12,628 nt of DNA from an uncultured bacterium (GTDB lineage: Bacteria; Bacillota; Clostridia; Lachnospirales; Lachnospiraceae), in assembly GCA_947086625.1 (NCBI GenBank), contig CAMTZV010000003.1, positions 1-12,628 of the forward strand, in the 5' to 3' direction. The notes under the pieces are model-generated. The model made no database searches, was not told the DNA's origin, and was given only the letters and a program-made list of their open reading frames with translations. Positions 1-6,506 of this stretch are shown one piece after another; the first letter of the stretch is position 1, and each line of letters begins with the position of its first letter. Made by a program: the position numbers and the translations under genes.

Positions 1-922
1 TGCCCGCAGATTTCGGATCGGCGCCAAAGATCGCCCGGGCCGTCTCCGTCCGCCCGGCCCCCACAAGCCCCGCCAGCCCGAGGATCTCTCCCTTTCGCAC
101 CTGAAAGCTCACGTTTTTCAGCAGCGCCTGCGTACTAAGCCCGCGGATCTCCAAGGCGACCTCGCCAATCTCCTTCCTTATCTCCGGGAACTGCTCATCC
201 AGGGAGCGCCCGACCATCATTCGGATCAGATCCGCCTGCGTGAGATCGGAAATTTGCTCTGTCCCCACATATTTTCCGTCCCGCATGACCGTCACGCGGT
301 CGGCGAGCGCAAAGATCTCCTCCATACGGTGCGAGATATAGATAATGGCAACCCCTTTTTCCCGCAGCCTGCGGACAATGCCAAAAAGCGCGTCGATCTC
401 CCGGTTCGTGAGCGGTGCGCTCGGCTCGTCCATGATGAGCACCTTCACATCGGAGGAAATTGTCTTTGCGATCTCGACGAGCTGCTGGTAGGCGACCGTG
501 AGGTTTTTTACCTCCTCCGTCACATCCACGTCGATGCCGAATTCGTCCATCAACGCCTTCGCCTTCTCGTTCATCAGGCTCCGGCTGATCGCAGGCCCCC
601 GCGTCAGCTTTTGCCCCAAAAAGACGTTTTCTGCGACGGAAAGCTCCGGAACGAGATTGAACTCCTGATAGATCACACCGATGCCAAGCTTTTTTGACAG
701 GGCGGGCGTCATCGAATCGTAGCTTTTCCCGTCAAACAAAATGTTTCCGCCGTTTGCCTTTATCGCGCCGGAAACAACCTTGATGAGCGTTGATTTTCCC
801 GCGCCGTTTTCTCCCATGAGCGCGTGAACCTCTCCCGGATAAACCGTGAGGTTCATCCGGTCTAAGGCCAGCACGCCGGGATATTTTTTCGTTACATTTC
901 TTAATTCAAGAATCGGTTTCAT
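1..922 (-). CDS. Sugar ABC transporter ATP-binding protein, RbsA/MglA type (partial, C-terminus beyond left edge)
   Basis: This is the cytoplasmic ATPase that powers uptake of the sugar delivered by the neighbouring binding protein. The 307 visible residues start at ATG 922, with GGGAG about 8 nt upstream. The first nucleotide-binding domain is complete: Walker A GENGAGKST at 37-45, Walker B VLIMDEPS at 161-168, and switch His198 in YISHR. The signature region reads LTVAYQQLVEIAK (141-153), a divergence from LSxGQ that I recall in some members of the RbsA family. A second domain begins near 255 and has GLVGAGRTE (285-293), the Lys-less Walker A-like motif usual in the second half of these tandem-ATPase proteins. 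The family is about 500 residues, so roughly 200 lie outside the window. The gene follows the binding protein by 62 nt, so an RbsC-like permease probably comes next. The family is clear; the sugar is not known. Confidence 0.95.
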   Translation of the reverse strand, partial: MKPILELRNVTKKYPGVLALDRMNLTVYPGEVHALMGENGAGKSTLIKVVSGAIKANGGNILFDGKSYDSMTPALSKKLGIGVIYQEFNLVPELSVAENVFLGQKLTRGPAISRSLMNEKAKALMDEFGIDVDVTEEVKNLTVAYQQLVEIAKTISSDVKVLIMDEPSAPLTNREIDALFGIVRRLREKGVAIIYISHRMEEIFALADRVTVMRDGKYVGTEQISDLTQADLIRMMVGRSLDEQFPEIRKEIGEVALEIRGLSTQALLKNVSFQVRKGEILGLAGLVGAGRTETARAIFGADPKSAG

Positions 923-947
923 GTAAGCTTCTCCCGTACTCTTTTGC

Positions 948-977
948 CGAAACAGTTCAGCCCTCTTCCCTGTTCCG
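948..977 (-). other. Intercistronic hairpin between binding-protein and ATPase genes
   Basis: Arms 948-955 (CGAAACAG) and 970-977 (CTGTTCCG) pair over 8 bp, including one G-U wobble in the minus-strand RNA, around a 14-nt loop. No T run follows on the minus strand, so this is not a full terminator. By inference from other transporter operons, it may protect the 3' end of the binding-protein message and let that protein be made in excess over the ATPase. Confidence 0.35.
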
Positions 978-984
978 CTTCACT

Positions 985-2049
985 TTATTGATAGTCGGCT
1001 ACATTTGCCTCCGTCACCGCCTGCAGATCAAACAGGCTGTCCTTCTCGAAATCCGAGCCGCTCAGCACATTTGCAGCGGTGATCACAAGCGCCTTTCCGG
1101 TTGCGGTCGGATTCTGGCTGACGGACACCTGATAGATCGTGGACTCGCCGATCAGCTTTAACGCCTCGTCGGTCGCGTCGATACCCGCGATCAGATATTT
1201 CTCCCTGTCGGTGAGACCTGCCGCCTTGAACGCCTGATAAGCGCCGAGCGCCGCTCCGTCAGACACGCCGCAGACTACCTTCAGATCCGGGTTGGCCTGA
1301 AGGAAGTTCTCGGTGTTCGTCATGCCCTCCTCCTGATCTGCCGCAGTCGCGTCCGCGACAAACACAACGTTGGGCGCATACTCTTTGACACCCTCCATGA
1401 TGCCCTCCTTACGCGCAATGACGGATTCCATCAGATCGTAGTTGAGCGTCGCCGCCTGCACTTCCTCCTCCGTGCCGTACATCTCTGCAATCCGCTGTCC
1501 GACTGCGCAGCCCTGCGTATAGCCGAGCACGTATTCTTCGCAGCCGATATATGCGTCATAGCCGTCCACCTTTGACGTCAGGCAGACAACCGCGATGCCC
1601 TGCTCCTTTGCCTTTGCGATGACCGGAGCCGCCGCCTCCGCATCCACCGCACACACGATGATCGCGTTACAGCCCGCGGAGATAAAGTTTTCCAGCGCGT
1701 CGATCTGATTTGCCGAATCGCTGTCGCACGCGTTCGTCATCAGTGTATAGCCGTTCGCGTCGCATTCTGCCTGCGCCGCGTCTACGAGCTGAATAAAAAA
1801 CTGCCCGGTCAGATTCAAAACGGAAATACCCATTTTGTAGCCCTCCCCGGAAGCCGCATCCCCCGCATCGTCCGCGCCGTCGTCTGCCGCCTTGTCATCC
1901 TCTGTCTTGTCGTCTGTCTCCTGTGAGGCATCCTGTTTGTCGTCCGCCGACTGTGAAGCATCCTGCTTGTCGTCCGCAGAACCGCAGCCCGCAAAAACAG
2001 TCGCCGCCATCGTGAGGCTAAGCACCAATGCCAATACTTTCTTTTTCAT
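985..2049 (-). CDS. Sugar ABC transporter substrate-binding lipoprotein, RbsB-like (Peripla_BP_4)
   Basis: This is the membrane-anchored extracellular receptor of the sugar importer. The 354 residues open with a lipoprotein signal peptide: KKK, a hydrophobic core, and lipobox FAGC with the lipidated cysteine at 22. An acidic, low-complexity linker (about 23-70) follows and contains an exact tandem copy of SADDKQDASQ (24-33 and 34-43). The binding fold runs from about 71 to 354. Residues that line up with RbsB ligand contacts are Arg213 (VIARKEG), Asp291 (AGIDATD) and Gln312 (VSQNP), but the usual ND-ALG asparagine is replaced in VSDGAALG (Ser263), so the ligand may not be ribose. The start is supported by AAGGAGG 7 nt upstream. 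It is the first gene of the operon and lies below three LacI-type operators. Family assignment is firm; substrate is unknown. Confidence 0.95.
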   Translation of the reverse strand: MKKKVLALVLSLTMAATVFAGCGSADDKQDASQSADDKQDASQETDDKTEDDKAADDGADDAGDAASGEGYKMGISVLNLTGQFFIQLVDAAQAECDANGYTLMTNACDSDSANQIDALENFISAGCNAIIVCAVDAEAAAPVIAKAKEQGIAVVCLTSKVDGYDAYIGCEEYVLGYTQGCAVGQRIAEMYGTEEEVQAATLNYDLMESVIARKEGIMEGVKEYAPNVVFVADATAADQEEGMTNTENFLQANPDLKVVCGVSDGAALGAYQAFKAAGLTDREKYLIAGIDATDEALKLIGESTIYQVSVSQNPTATGKALVITAANVLSGSDFEKDSLFDLQAVTEANVADYQ

Positions 2050-2084
2050 CGTTTGTCCTCCTTTGTTTTCCCATTGCTCTTTTT

Positions 2085-2158
2085 GGGAACGTTCCCTAAA
2101 AATTGCCTGAAAAAACGTTCCCTTGTTTATGCAGCAGGTTCGTTTTGGGAACGTTCCC
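2085..2158 (-). promoter_or_regulatory. Three-site LacI-type operator array in the transporter leader
   Basis: The perfect 12-bp palindrome GGGAACGTTCCC occurs at 2085-2096 and 2147-2158. A third copy at 2111-2122 keeps only the right half (AACGTTCCC), with AAA replacing GGG. The centred CG with flanking AA/TT is typical of LacI-family operators. The two perfect sites are 62 bp apart centre to centre, about six helical turns, so a looping tetramer is possible. All three lie downstream of the predicted start of transcription, which suggests a roadblock or loop mechanism. No LacI-family gene is in the window. Conservation beyond the palindrome is also visible: 17 bp are shared by the outer sites, and 15 bp by the middle and upstream sites. 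Confidence 0.8.
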
Positions 2159-2172
2159 TTGTTTCACTTTCT

Positions 2173-2201
2173 ATCTTACATAGTCCACCATTATCTGTCA
2201 A
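2173..2201 (-). promoter_or_regulatory. Promoter of the sugar transporter operon
   Basis: On the minus strand a perfect -35 TTGACA (2201-2196) is followed after 17 bp by TAAGAT (2178-2173), four of six matches to the -10 consensus. Transcription would begin near 2166 and give a leader of about 117 nt that contains all three operator copies. The site lies between the terminator of the upstream gene and the binding-protein gene, as expected for an operon promoter. Confidence 0.7.
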
Positions 2202-2261
2202 TAGCTTTTGTATTTTTCCATATTTTGCACAATTTAAAAGCGGTTTTTTCAGCAATAAATC

Positions 2262-2291
2262 ACAAGAGCCGGGGATACCCCCGGCTCTTGT
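2262..2291 (-). terminator. Terminator of the secreted CAP/Ig-like protein gene
   Basis: A perfect 13-bp stem (2262-2274 with 2279-2291, GC-rich core GCCGGGG/CCCCGGC) encloses a 4-nt loop and starts 11 nt after the stop codon of the surface-protein gene. The minus-strand sequence after it, GATTTATTG, is only moderately T-rich, but stem strength and position make this the likely transcript end. It separates the gene from the sugar operon downstream. Confidence 0.75.
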
Positions 2292-2302
2292 CTCATACCT
2301 GA

Positions 2303-4540
2303 TTATCGGATCGTCACTTTTTTGATGTTGCTGAACGCGCCGTAATATTTCTTCCCGTCCACAACAATATAGCTGCGGATCTTGTAGTAGTAGGTGCCGC
2401 GCTTTAAGTTTGTGTTGCGGCAGGCCGTCGTCTTGTTTGTCGTAAATGTTCCGATGCGGCTGTAGCCGGACGATTTTTTCTTCGAGCGGTAAATCTCGTA
2501 GCCCTTCACGTTCCCGTGCTTCGTCCAGACAAGCGCCGCGCTGTTCCCACTCGCCTTCGCGCTTTTTAAGTTCTGCTTTTTCGGCTTGATGACAAACGTC
2601 GCCTTTTTCGTACCGCTGTAGTAGCCCATGCCGTAAACGACAACGGTCGCCTTGCCGGGCTTTGTGTTGTTGCGGTATTCCACCTCAAAATCCTCGCCCT
2701 CCTCGAGCTCGTCGCCGTTCAGCTTCACCGTCACATTCGGCTCCCGCTCGTCGCCGTTGTACGTCACGTTCGACACCTTCACGGTTGCGGATGAAAGGCT
2801 CGCCTGTGTGATCTTAAAGGTCACGCTCGTGCTGCCCTTATAGCTTCCCGCGCCGGTGATGACGACGGTCGCCGTTCCGGGCTGGCGGTTGTTCTGATAG
2901 CTCAGTGTATAATCGACATTTTCCCGCAGCACCGTTCCCCCGAGCGTCACCTGAACCTGCGGGCGTACCTCGCTTCCGGTGTAACGCTGGTTTGGGATAC
3001 TCTTGACCGTTGCGTAGCTTAAATTCCGGTCAATGATACGGAATGTCGCTGTCTTTGTGCCGGTATAGCTTCCTCTTCCGTTGATCGTGAGGACCGCGGT
3101 ACCGATATTCCGGTTGTTCTGGTAGCTGACGCTGTAGTCCAGATTCTGAATCAGAATCTGGTTGTTCAGCCGTACCGTAGGCTGCGGCATAATGTTCGAC
3201 CCGGTATAGAGCTGATCCGGAATCGCGTCGATCACCGCCGCATACAGGCTCGGCCCGATAATGCGGAACGTCACGGTCTTTGTGCCGCTGTAGGAATTGA
3301 TCCCGGTGATGACAATGCTCGCCGTGCCCACGTTGGTGTTATTCTGATACGTGACGTTGTAGTCCGTCCCCTGCTGCAGCACACGGTTATCCATATACAC
3401 CGTAAACGACGGATAGATCGGGCTGCCCGTGTAGGTCTGATCCTGGATCGGGTAAACCGTGGCGTTCGCGATCGTGGGCGTCACAATGCTGAAATTTGCC
3501 TGCGCGCTGTAGCCGCTGTAGGCGCCTTTTCCGGTTACCCTCACATACGCCGTCTTTGTGCCCTTCTGAGTGTTATACTGGTATTCTGCCGTGTAGTCCG
3601 TATTTGCCGAGAGCACCTTATTGCCCACACGCACCGTCAGAGGCGGCTGAATGGCATAGCCCGTATAGTTCTGATCCGGGATCGCATCGATCGTCATCGT
3701 CGGCTTCGAAACGTTGACGGTGATGTCTGCTGCCTTATATGTACCATAGGAAATATGAACCGTCGTCTTCCCCGGCCCTACCGCTTTGATCGGCGTGCCC
3801 TCAACCAAAGCGACCGCGGCGTTGTCCGACGTTCCACCCAGTGTACCGTCCGCCACGACCGGGCAGTCGCCAGCGGGCTGATGCCCACTGATCTGTGCGG
3901 ATATCGTTGCATTTGCAAAGCTTCTGGTATCCCCAACGCTTAAATTAAGCGACGTATCCAGACCTGTATTTACTTTTTTCGTAACAGCTCCGTTGACGTT
4001 GACATCAACATTGCGGACTCCGCTTGAATTGGAACCCGGCGGCAAAGTGCTCCCTGTATTAGAAAACACTGCCACCCAGTAATCAAATCCATTATAGGCA
4101 ACATGGCCAGGTCCCATTTTCGTATAGTTCGCGTTCAGCATATTAGTATTGCTCTGTGAATTTGGTGTTGCCCATTGGCGGCAGATATCGGCCATATCTG
4201 ACCCGCTTCTTCCATATCCAATATTCTCTGCACTATTGCCTGATGCAGAACTATTGTATACAAGCGCGACCTCAGCCGCACGTGTCATGGCTACACTTTC
4301 CAGCCCCGTGTCATACTCAAGACTGACCGCCACCGCGCTCGGTGATGCTGCCTGCGCCGTTCGATCTCTGTAGTCATTCACCCACGTCAGCATACTCTGT
4401 GCGTCCGACTGCTTGTACTCCACCTGTATGGTGACTTTTTCCGCCGCCTTCACCGGTTGTATGTTCCCAACCGGGAGCATGGCGATCGTCAGCACGACTG
4501 CCAGTATGCGTTTCCAAATTGCTGCTCTTTTTTCCTTCAT
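2303..4540 (-). CDS. Secreted multidomain surface protein: degenerate CAP/SCP domain, Big2-like domain, five Ig-like repeats, FN3
   Basis: The protein has 745 residues from ATG 4540. That start is preferred because GAGGTGGGAG lies just upstream, the protein then begins with a signal peptide (MKEKRAAIWKR, hydrophobic stretch, likely cut after PVKA near 32), and a promoter sits inside the longer frame that would open at 4633. Domain order: CAP/SCP-like fold (about 43-164, with AAEVA Glu90, AENIGYG Glu105 and YWVAVFS); a Big2-like domain (about 191-279, ending VGPGKTTVHIS); five repeats of about 75 residues (about 281-353, 359-428, 434-504, 509-579, 583-653) following YTG-P-TV-DY-YNN-GTA-ITG-YSGT-TFRI; and a C-terminal fibronectin type III domain (about 655-745). 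Both CAP histidines seem to be missing. No LPXTG, SLH or choline-binding anchor is visible, so it is probably secreted or loosely attached. The exact role is unknown; adhesion or matrix binding is a guess. Confidence 0.85.
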   Translation of the reverse strand: MKEKRAAIWKRILAVVLTIAMLPVGNIQPVKAAEKVTIQVEYKQSDAQSMLTWVNDYRDRTAQAASPSAVAVSLEYDTGLESVAMTRAAEVALVYNSSASGNSAENIGYGRSGSDMADICRQWATPNSQSNTNMLNANYTKMGPGHVAYNGFDYWVAVFSNTGSTLPPGSNSSGVRNVDVNVNGAVTKKVNTGLDTSLNLSVGDTRSFANATISAQISGHQPAGDCPVVADGTLGGTSDNAAVALVEGTPIKAVGPGKTTVHISYGTYKAADITVNVSKPTMTIDAIPDQNYTGYAIQPPLTVRVGNKVLSANTDYTAEYQYNTQKGTKTAYVRVTGKGAYSGYSAQANFSIVTPTIANATVYPIQDQTYTGSPIYPSFTVYMDNRVLQQGTDYNVTYQNNTNVGTASIVITGINSYSGTKTVTFRIIGPSLYAAVIDAIPDQLYTGSNIMPQPTVRLNNQILIQNLDYSVSYQNNRNIGTAVLTINGRGSYTGTKTATFRIIDRNLSYATVKSIPNQRYTGSEVRPQVQVTLGGTVLRENVDYTLSYQNNRQPGTATVVITGAGSYKGSTSVTFKITQASLSSATVKVSNVTYNGDEREPNVTVKLNGDELEEGEDFEVEYRNNTKPGKATVVVYGMGYYSGTKKATFVIKPKKQNLKSAKASGNSAALVWTKHGNVKGYEIYRSKKKSSGYSRIGTFTTNKTTACRNTNLKRGTYYYKIRSYIVVDGKKYYGAFSNIKKVTIR
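2582..3700 (-). repeat. Five tandem Ig-like coding repeats in the surface protein
   Basis: Five units of roughly 225 bp encode the repeated pattern PDQxYTG-P-TVRxxxxxL-DYxVxYQNNxxxGTAxVxITGxGSYxGTxTxTFRI. Similarity is visible at DNA level too, for example the complement of YQNN (GGTTGTTCTGATAGCT at about 2887 and a near copy at about 3112). The third and fourth units are the most alike; the first and fifth are more diverged. Such repeats can gain or lose units by recombination. Confidence 0.7.
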
Positions 4541-4577
4541 CCTTCGCTCCCACCTCTCGATAGAATTTATATTTACT

Positions 4578-4606
4578 ATTATAACTCCGAAAATAGCAGA
4601 AAACAA
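4578..4606 (-). promoter_or_regulatory. Promoter of the secreted CAP/Ig-like protein gene
   Basis: On the minus strand a perfect -10 TATAAT (4583-4578) is preceded by 17 bp and a weak -35 TTGTTT (4606-4601, three of six). Transcription from about 4571 would leave a leader of about 31 nt before ATG 4540, with the Shine-Dalgarno in place. This supports the shorter start of the gene. Confidence 0.6.
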
Positions 4607-4646
4607 CCTATTTTCTCTTTCGTATTCAATCAAATTATGATATTAT

Positions 4647-4780
4647 GTTACTGTTCACACCCGAGCCACGCGCTTGCTGCGGGGCTACGGGAGAACATGA
4701 TTCAGACAGCAGTTTGGACTTCGCGAAGCGACTTTTCATGTCCAAACTGCCCGTTACTGGTCACAGCGTGAACAGTAACA
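4647..4780. mobile_element. MITE-like 134-bp intergenic inverted-repeat element
   Basis: The element begins GTTACTGTTCAC (4647-4658) and ends with the exact inverse GTGAACAGTAAC (4768-4779) plus A. It is flanked by exact 7-bp direct repeats ATATTAT (4640-4646 and 4781-4787), as a target-site duplication would leave. A third copy of the terminal repeat, GTTACTGGTCAC (4753-4764, one mismatch), stands 3 nt before the right end and forms a tight hairpin with it. A further 11-bp inverted repeat, GCAGTTTGGAC / GTCCAAACTGC (4709-4719 and 4740-4750), encloses palindrome CTTCGCGAAG (4719-4728). No protein-coding frame is credible inside. The element is more GC-rich than the AT-rich DNA around it. It could instead be a REP-like repeat or a structured RNA; copy number in the genome would decide. 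Confidence 0.55.
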
Positions 4781-4844
4781 ATATTATTAGTGATAGTTCA
4801 GATGTCTTCACTGTGAAACATTTTTATGCAAACGGAGTCAAAAG

Positions 4845-6461
4845 ATGAAAAGAAAGCTTACGCTGCGACACGTATACGCGATATTTTTGTGCATTCATCT
4901 CGCACTGCTTCTCGTCGCCGGTTTTGTTGTCCGGGACGACATGTTTTATCCGGCCGAGGAAAGCTCTGCGACGGCCTTCTCCCCAGACAGCCACGAAAAG
5001 ACTGCCGACGGCGCGCAGCTCTATACCTTTGCGCCCGGTGAAAACCAGTCGGACTACTACCTGATGTTTTACACGAACCATCAGGAGGTCGAAGTGCGCG
5101 CGGACGGCGCGCTCATCTATGCGCGCAAAAAGACGAGCACGATCTTCGGCCACACGACGGGCGCGGTCTGGAATCTCGTTGCTATCCCGCGCGATACGGG
5201 CGAGATTACAGTCATGACCCGCGCGGCTTATCCGTCCGGCATGGACAATGCGCACGTTTTTTATAAGGGAAACGGCGTCGACATGATCCGTGAGATGGTT
5301 CACGCCTCGTTCATTTCCATCGGCGTCTGCGTCCTGCTCGTGCTCGTGGGCATCTGCATGATTATCTACTGGCTCCTGTTCTGTATGCGCACGCATGTCG
5401 CAAGGGAGCTGCTCTACATGGGAACCCTCGTGCTTCTCATGGGAGCGTGGGCGTTTACGGAGGAGCGCTTTGTCATGGTTCTCTTTGCAAACCGCGCGTT
5501 CGCCTCCTATCTGACGTACGTCATTCTGATGCTCATGGGCGTGACCTTCATGCTCTTTTTGAACCAGTACAACGGCGCTAAAAACCATATATTTATCAGG
5601 CTGCTCGCGTGGTTCGGCTTCGGCGGCATGACGCTCATGTCGCTGCTGCAGGCGTTTGGCATCGCCGACTTTAAGCAGACCGTGATCGTCGTACATATCG
5701 TCCTCGTCTGTGACCTGCTCTATCTTCTGATCAACGTGATCCGCAACCGGCGCAACCGGCGGAGCAGGCGAAGTCTCATCCTCAACGCCGCGGGACTGTT
5801 CGTCGTCGCGCTCTCGATCGGCTTCGAGCTGTACGCCTACTACAAAAAGATCAACAACATGCAGGTTTACGGGATGCTCGGGCTTCTCATCTACATTATC
5901 ATTCTCGGCCTCGAGATCAGCGCCGACGCGTTCGACAAAATCGAGGAAATCCGCAAGGCCGAGATTTACAGGGAGCTCGCGGAAAAGGATATCCTCACGC
6001 AGTGCTTTAACCGCAACGCCTACAACGAGGCGATCCAAAAGGATTTTGCCATCAACAATACATACCTCATCATGTTCGACCTCAACAACCTGAAAAAGTG
6101 CAACGACACGCTCGGGCACATGGAAGGCGACCGCTATCTGACCGACTCCGCCGAGCTCATCAAACGCATTTTCGGCGACTATGGGAACGTGTACCGCATC
6201 GGCGGCGACGAGTTCTGTATTATTATGGAAAATACGTCGGAAAAGGAGATCTGCGCACTGACCGAAAAGCTCCGGCATGAGGAGGAGCTCTACAACCGGC
6301 ATTCCGGGAAGGTTCGCATGCAGATCGCAACCGGCTACGCCAAATACGAGAGCGCAATGGACGCGAACCTCGATCAGACACGCTGCCGGGCGGACGAGCA
6401 CATGTATGAAAATAAGAAACAGCTAAAAGCAGCCGCCGGACTATCCCCGACGGAGCGTTAA
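4845..6461 (+). CDS. Membrane-bound GGDEF diguanylate cyclase with 7TM (DISM-like) sensor module
   Basis: The protein probably makes cyclic di-GMP from two GTP in response to an extracellular signal. Its 538 residues begin with a membrane segment (about 10-29), then an extracytoplasmic domain of about 120 residues (30-150, mainly beta, DADGALIYARKK-like stretch), then about seven membrane helices (about 153-180, 189-205, 222-240, 250-270, 278-297, 311-330, 340-358), a short helical linker and a C-terminal GGDEF domain (about 380-520). The catalytic motif is canonical, RIGGDEFCII with GGDEF at 453-457; the metal-binding Asp412 (MFDLNNLKKCND) and the LGHMEGD motif are present. The RxxD inhibitory site is absent (GDYG at that position). 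The start is supported by GGAG (4834-4837) 7 nt upstream. It is a single-gene unit, divergent from the surface-protein gene. The signal is unknown. Confidence 0.93.
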   Translation: MKRKLTLRHVYAIFLCIHLALLLVAGFVVRDDMFYPAEESSATAFSPDSHEKTADGAQLYTFAPGENQSDYYLMFYTNHQEVEVRADGALIYARKKTSTIFGHTTGAVWNLVAIPRDTGEITVMTRAAYPSGMDNAHVFYKGNGVDMIREMVHASFISIGVCVLLVLVGICMIIYWLLFCMRTHVARELLYMGTLVLLMGAWAFTEERFVMVLFANRAFASYLTYVILMLMGVTFMLFLNQYNGAKNHIFIRLLAWFGFGGMTLMSLLQAFGIADFKQTVIVVHIVLVCDLLYLLINVIRNRRNRRSRRSLILNAAGLFVVALSIGFELYAYYKKINNMQVYGMLGLLIYIIILGLEISADAFDKIEEIRKAEIYRELAEKDILTQCFNRNAYNEAIQKDFAINNTYLIMFDLNNLKKCNDTLGHMEGDRYLTDSAELIKRIFGDYGNVYRIGGDEFCIIMENTSEKEICALTEKLRHEEELYNRHSGKVRMQIATGYAKYESAMDANLDQTRCRADEHMYENKKQLKAAAGLSPTER

Positions 6462-6463
6462 AA

Positions 6464-6490
6464 CGGCGGGGTTTACACACAACCCCGCCG
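6464..6490 (-). terminator. Terminator of the gltX-DUF554 unit, possibly shared with the convergent GGDEF gene
   Basis: Arms CGGCGGGGTT (6464-6473) and AACCCCGCCG (6481-6490) pair perfectly over 10 bp around a 7-nt loop. On the minus strand the stem is followed by TTTT, so it ends transcription from the DUF554 gene, whose stop lies 16 nt upstream. On the plus strand it begins 2 nt after the GGDEF stop codon but lacks a T run; it may still help to end that transcript. Confidence 0.8.
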
Positions 6491-6506
6491 CACATGCCGC
6501 CAGCCC

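Noticed and set aside
254..697. 147-codon plus-strand frame at the left edge
   Set aside because: It lies opposite the Walker B and signature regions of the ATPase and has no features of its own.
2053..2325. 90-codon plus-strand frame over the transporter promoter
   Set aside because: It covers the operators, promoter and terminator of minus-strand genes, has no ribosome binding site and looks like read-through of low-complexity DNA.
4541..4633. Longer start at 4633 for the secreted CAP/Ig-like protein
   Set aside because: The extra 31 residues would precede a clear signal peptide, and the TATAAT promoter and good ribosome binding site point to ATG 4540.
4824..6401. 525-codon open frame on the minus strand, opposite the GGDEF gene
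   Set aside because: It mirrors the codons of a clear GGDEF protein. The product is rich in H, V, D, E and R with no fold pattern, as GC-rich third positions produce on the opposite strand, and it matches no family I know.
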